From assembly GCA_029246415.1 (NCBI GenBank), contig JAQWNF010000002.1, positions 1 to 64,000 of the forward strand: a stretch of 64,000 nt of DNA, given 5' to 3'. Under the pieces are notes generated by a model that was given only the letters and a program-made list of their open reading frames with translations, was not told the origin of the DNA and made no database searches. The stretch is from Glaciecola sp. (GTDB lineage Bacteria > Pseudomonadota > Gammaproteobacteria > Enterobacterales > Alteromonadaceae). Of this stretch, positions 61,161 to 64,000 are shown in pieces. Both the position numbers and the translations under genes were made by a program. Numbering within the stretch: the stretch's first letter is position 1; each line of letters starts with the position of its first letter.

Positions 61161-64000
61161 CTAATGGGCTTGCTCCCAATTGTCTCCAATGTCATATTCA
61201 ACAATCAATGGCACCGACAACGACACAGCTGTTTGCATTAAGTTAACAATTTTGCGTGAAAACTCTTCGACTTTTTGTTCTTTTATTTCAAAAACCAATT
61301 CATCATGCACTTGCATTATCATACAAATATCACTGGGATCTTGTGTTTGTAGCCATCTATCCACCGCTAACATAGATAACTTGATAACATCTGCTGCTGT
61401 TCCTTGCATTGGCGCGTTAATCGCTGCTCGTTCAGCACCAGCACGACGAGCACCATTACTTGATTTTATTTCTGGTAAATATAAACGACGACCAAATACG
61501 GTTTTGACATAGCCTGAAGCCTTAGCTTCTTCGCGGGTCGCTTCCATATACTGCAACACACCAGGGTATCGTTCAAAATAGGTATTCATATAGGTTTGCG
61601 CTTCATTACGTGGAATATTCAGTTGTTTGGCTAAGCCAAATGCTGACATGCCATAAATCAAACCAAAGTTAATCGCTTTAGATGAGCGGCGTTGATCACT
61701 GGTGACACTCTCTAAAGGTACACCAAATACTTCTGCGGCGGTCGCCTTGTGAACGTCAAGGCCATTGGCAAAGGCATGAAGTAAGCCTGGATCTTTGGAT
61801 AAATGGGCCATGATGCGTAATTCAATTTGTGAATAATCCGCAGCGACAATTTTATACCCAGGCCGTGCAACAAAAGCTTCTCGCACTTTACGTCCTTCAG
61901 CGGTTCTAATCGGTATATTTTGAAGGTTTGGATCGGTTGACGATAAACGACCGGTTGCGGCGACGGCTTGTTGATAGGATGTGTGGACTCGACCAGTACG
62001 GTGATCGATCATCTTAGGTAGTTTATCGGTGTATGTGTTTTTCAGTTTACTTAAGCCCCGAAACTCCATAATTGCTTTAGGTAGCGGGTAATTGAGCGCT
62101 AGTTCTTGTAATACTTCTTCAGCAGTTGAAGGTGCGCCTTTGGGTGTTTTCTTTAACACCGGTAAATTCATTTTATCAAACAATATGGTTTGTAATTGCT
62201 TTGGAGAACCTAAGTTAAAAGCCTCACCAGCCATTGCATGCACATCTTTTTCCAGTGCAACAATACGCTCTGCAAGTGATTGTGATTGCTGTAACAGTTG
62301 TTGCGAGTCAATTAACACACCGGCTTGTTCCATGCGAGAAAGGACTTGCGATAAGGGGACTTCAAGTTCACTGACGACATTAGCTAATTCTGGTTGGGCA
62401 ACAAGTTGCGGCCACAATACTGCGTGCAAACGAAATATCACTTCGGCATCTTCTGCAGCATATGGGGCTGCTTCAGCTAGCGCTATTTGATTAAAGGTAA
62501 GTTGCTTAGCACCTTTACCTGCAATGGTCTCATAATTAATTGTTGCATGTCCCAAGTAATGTTCTGCTAGTGCATCCATATTATGTTTGGTTGTGACACT
62601 GTTCAGTACATATGACTCAAGCATAGTGTCATAAGCGACACCATTGAGGGTAATTCCGTGATTTGCGAGGACATTTTTATCATACTTAATGTTGTGTCCA
62701 ATTTTTTGCGCTTTGGTGTTTTCTAAGAGTGGCTTACATTGTGCTAAAACCCAATCGCGATCAAGTTGTTCTGGTGCATCAGGGTAATCATGTGCTAATG
62801 GAATATAACAGGCTTCTCCGACGCCAACGCAGAGCGATAAACCAACAATTTGTGCTTCCATATAATGTGAACTGGTGGTTTGTATATTCATAGCAAATAA
62901 CGGAGCGTTGCGGCATTTTTCTAACCACATTAATAATGCAGCTTCATTTAATACCACTTCATAGTTGTCATGATTGACCGGAGGCATTGCTGTGGTTGTG
63001 ACATTACCTGGTACTGCGCCAATATCTTCGTTTTTGGGACTTTCTGCAGAAGTGGATCCTGTTACAGCCACGGATTTTTTCGCAGCAGTCATTGCTGGCG
63101 CCGAGGCTTTAGCAAAAGTTTCTCCGGTTATCTCGCTATACCAACGTTTAAACTCAAAGGTCTGAAATAGCTCGGCAAGCGCATCTTTATCTGCGTCTTT
63201 GATGATGAGCTCATCAGGGGAGTAATCTAATGGAAGATCAATCGCTATTGTTGCCAATTCATAGGATAAGCGGGCATTTTGCTCATGCTCTTGCATTTTT
63301 TTAGCCATGGTTTTGGCACCACGAAAATCCAAGCTAGCAATTTTATCTAGGTTGTTATAAATCGCATCAACCCCACCAATCCCTTGTAGTAACCCTAGAG
63401 CTGATTTATCTCCGACTCCAGGTACACCTGGAATGTTATCAACTTTGTCGCCTTTTAATGCCAAGAAATCAATAATGAGCTCTGGACCCACCCCAAATTT
63501 TTCTAGCACCCCAGGCACATCCATAAGCGTATTATTCATGGTGTTGATTAATGTCACATGGCTATCTACTAACTGCGCCATGTCTTTATCACCTGTACTG
63601 ACTAATGAGCGCATTCCCAAGGCCGTTGCTCGTTTAGTTAATGTACCAATGACATCATCGGCCTCAACATTCGGTTCAACAATTAACGGCAAGCCCATCG
63701 CTTTAATGATGGTATGTAATGGTGCAATTTGTGAGCGAAGTTCATCCGGCATCGGAGGGCGGTTCGCTTTATACTCCGGATAAATATCATCCCGAAAGGT
63801 TTTTCCTTTCGCATCGAAAACCACTGCAATATGAGTCGGGTCATAGGTGCGCAATAAACTTTTGAGCATATTAATTACGCCATAGATGGCGTGAGTGGCT
63901 TGTCCTTGTGAATTTGACATCGGAGGCATGCCATGAAAAGCACGGAATAAATAAGATGAACCATCAACTAAGACAAACGGAGGCGGAGTAATTTCAGACA
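61161..64000 (-). CDS. polA: DNA polymerase I, start codon cut by the window edge
   Basis: A near-complete polymerase I of 946 residues in total. The 5' nuclease domain (first about 290 residues) includes LLRTYDPTHIAVVFDAKGKT and LKGDKVDNIPGVPGVGDKSA. The 3'-5' exonuclease domain follows. The polymerase domain has DYSQIELRIMAHLS (motif A), RRSSKAINFGLIYGMSAFGL (motif B) and MQVHDELVFEI (motif C). The frame continues past the ATG at 63929 through SEITPPPFVLVDGSSYLFRA to base 64000, so the A of the true ATG is base 64001. It fills gaps and removes RNA primers. Confidence 0.97.
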   Translation of the reverse strand, partial: SEITPPPFVLVDGSSYLFRAFHGMPPMSNSQGQATHAIYGVINMLKSLLRTYDPTHIAVVFDAKGKTFRDDIYPEYKANRPPMPDELRSQIAPLHTIIKAMGLPLIVEPNVEADDVIGTLTKRATALGMRSLVSTGDKDMAQLVDSHVTLINTMNNTLMDVPGVLEKFGVGPELIIDFLALKGDKVDNIPGVPGVGDKSALGLLQGIGGVDAIYNNLDKIASLDFRGAKTMAKKMQEHEQNARLSYELATIAIDLPLDYSPDELIIKDADKDALAELFQTFEFKRWYSEITGETFAKASAPAMTAAKKSVAVTGSTSAESPKNEDIGAVPGNVTTTAMPPVNHDNYEVVLNEAALLMWLEKCRNAPLFAMNIQTTSSHYMEAQIVGLSLCVGVGEACYIPLAHDYPDAPEQLDRDWVLAQCKPLLENTKAQKIGHNIKYDKNVLANHGITLNGVAYDTMLESYVLNSVTTKHNMDALAEHYLGHATINYETIAGKGAKQLTFNQIALAEAAPYAAEDAEVIFRLHAVLWPQLVAQPELANVVSELEVPLSQVLSRMEQAGVLIDSQQLLQQSQSLAERIVALEKDVHAMAGEAFNLGSPKQLQTILFDKMNLPVLKKTPKGAPSTAEEVLQELALNYPLPKAIMEFRGLSKLKNTYTDKLPKMIDHRTGRVHTSYQQAVAATGRLSSTDPNLQNIPIRTAEGRKVREAFVARPGYKIVAADYSQIELRIMAHLSKDPGLLHAFANGLDVHKATAAEVFGVPLESVTSDQRRSSKAINFGLIYGMSAFGLAKQLNIPRNEAQTYMNTYFERYPGVLQYMEATREEAKASGYVKTVFGRRLYLPEIKSSNGARRAGAERAAINAPMQGTAADVIKLSMLAVDRWLQTQDPSDICMIMQVHDELVFEIKEQKVEEFSRKIVNLMQTAVSLSVPLIVEYDIGDNWEQAH

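Overview
The window is a chromosomal origin region of a gammaproteobacterium, most probably of the order Alteromonadales. This rests on gene content and order: mnmG-rsmG-parA-parB-atpIBEFHAGDC on one side, then mioC-mnmE, yidC-yidD-rnpA-rpmH, dnaA-dnaN-recF-gyrB, glyQS, yihI, engB and polA, with a Spot 42-like RNA between engB and polA as in enteric bacteria. Genus cannot be fixed from the sequence. It is neither a plasmid nor a phage; I see no insertion sequence, prophage, CRISPR array or tRNA gene.

Layout. 1-230: two tandem stable-RNA promoters firing leftward out of the window. 368-1741: decayed genes (an nnrS remnant, a HerA/YjgR-type ATPase remnant and an unidentified broken ORF). 1759-4533: trhA-like, DUF3297, an N-terminally truncated adenine deaminase, trxC and an AhpD-like gene. 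4714-5546: a Fur-box-controlled secreted protein and a deletion scar joining a lipoprotein to a glutathione S-transferase tail. 5712-16482: hrpB, a divergent macro-domain gene, cydC, cydD, cydX, cydB, cydA and a divergent sigma-54 activator. The cydA/regulator gap holds a sigma-54 promoter, a paired enhancer and an FNR-like box. 16486-25447: housekeeping and accessory genes, including ppnP, yigZ, a DTW-domain protein, a secreted HNH nuclease, a phosphotransferase, a three-gene toxin-antitoxin operon, yjbQ, a DMT exporter, a pirin and DUF2780.

25557-37013: the F-type ATP synthase operon, parAB, rsmG and mnmG, all leftward. 37040-37390: the best oriC candidate, AT-rich with two perfect TTATCCACA boxes and one TTATACACA box. 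Between it and mioC lie a DUF4097 protein, a divergent sucrose phosphorylase/fructokinase pair with an operator-like palindrome, and dnaC- and dnaT-like helicase-loader genes in an apparent operon with yajQ, mnmE and mioC. 45042-54214: yidC to rpmH leftward and dnaA to gyrB rightward, with a second DnaA-box cluster upstream of dnaA and two parS sites inside recF. 54361-64000: a lipoprotein, glyS, glyQ, DUF2489, yihI, cytochrome c4, engB, spf and polA. The A of the polA start codon is one base beyond the right edge.

Functionally the window joins replication initiation (dnaA, dnaN, dnaTC, gyrB, recF, oriC), origin segregation (parABS), ribosome, tRNA and membrane-protein biogenesis (rpmH, rnpA, yidC, yidD, mnmE, mnmG, rsmG) and energy conversion (ATP synthase, cytochrome bd). 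The most notable points are the cyd control region, the dnaTC genes beside oriC, the orphan macro-domain gene, the second terminator behind the Spot 42 homologue, and the cluster of deletion scars in the first 5.3 kb.
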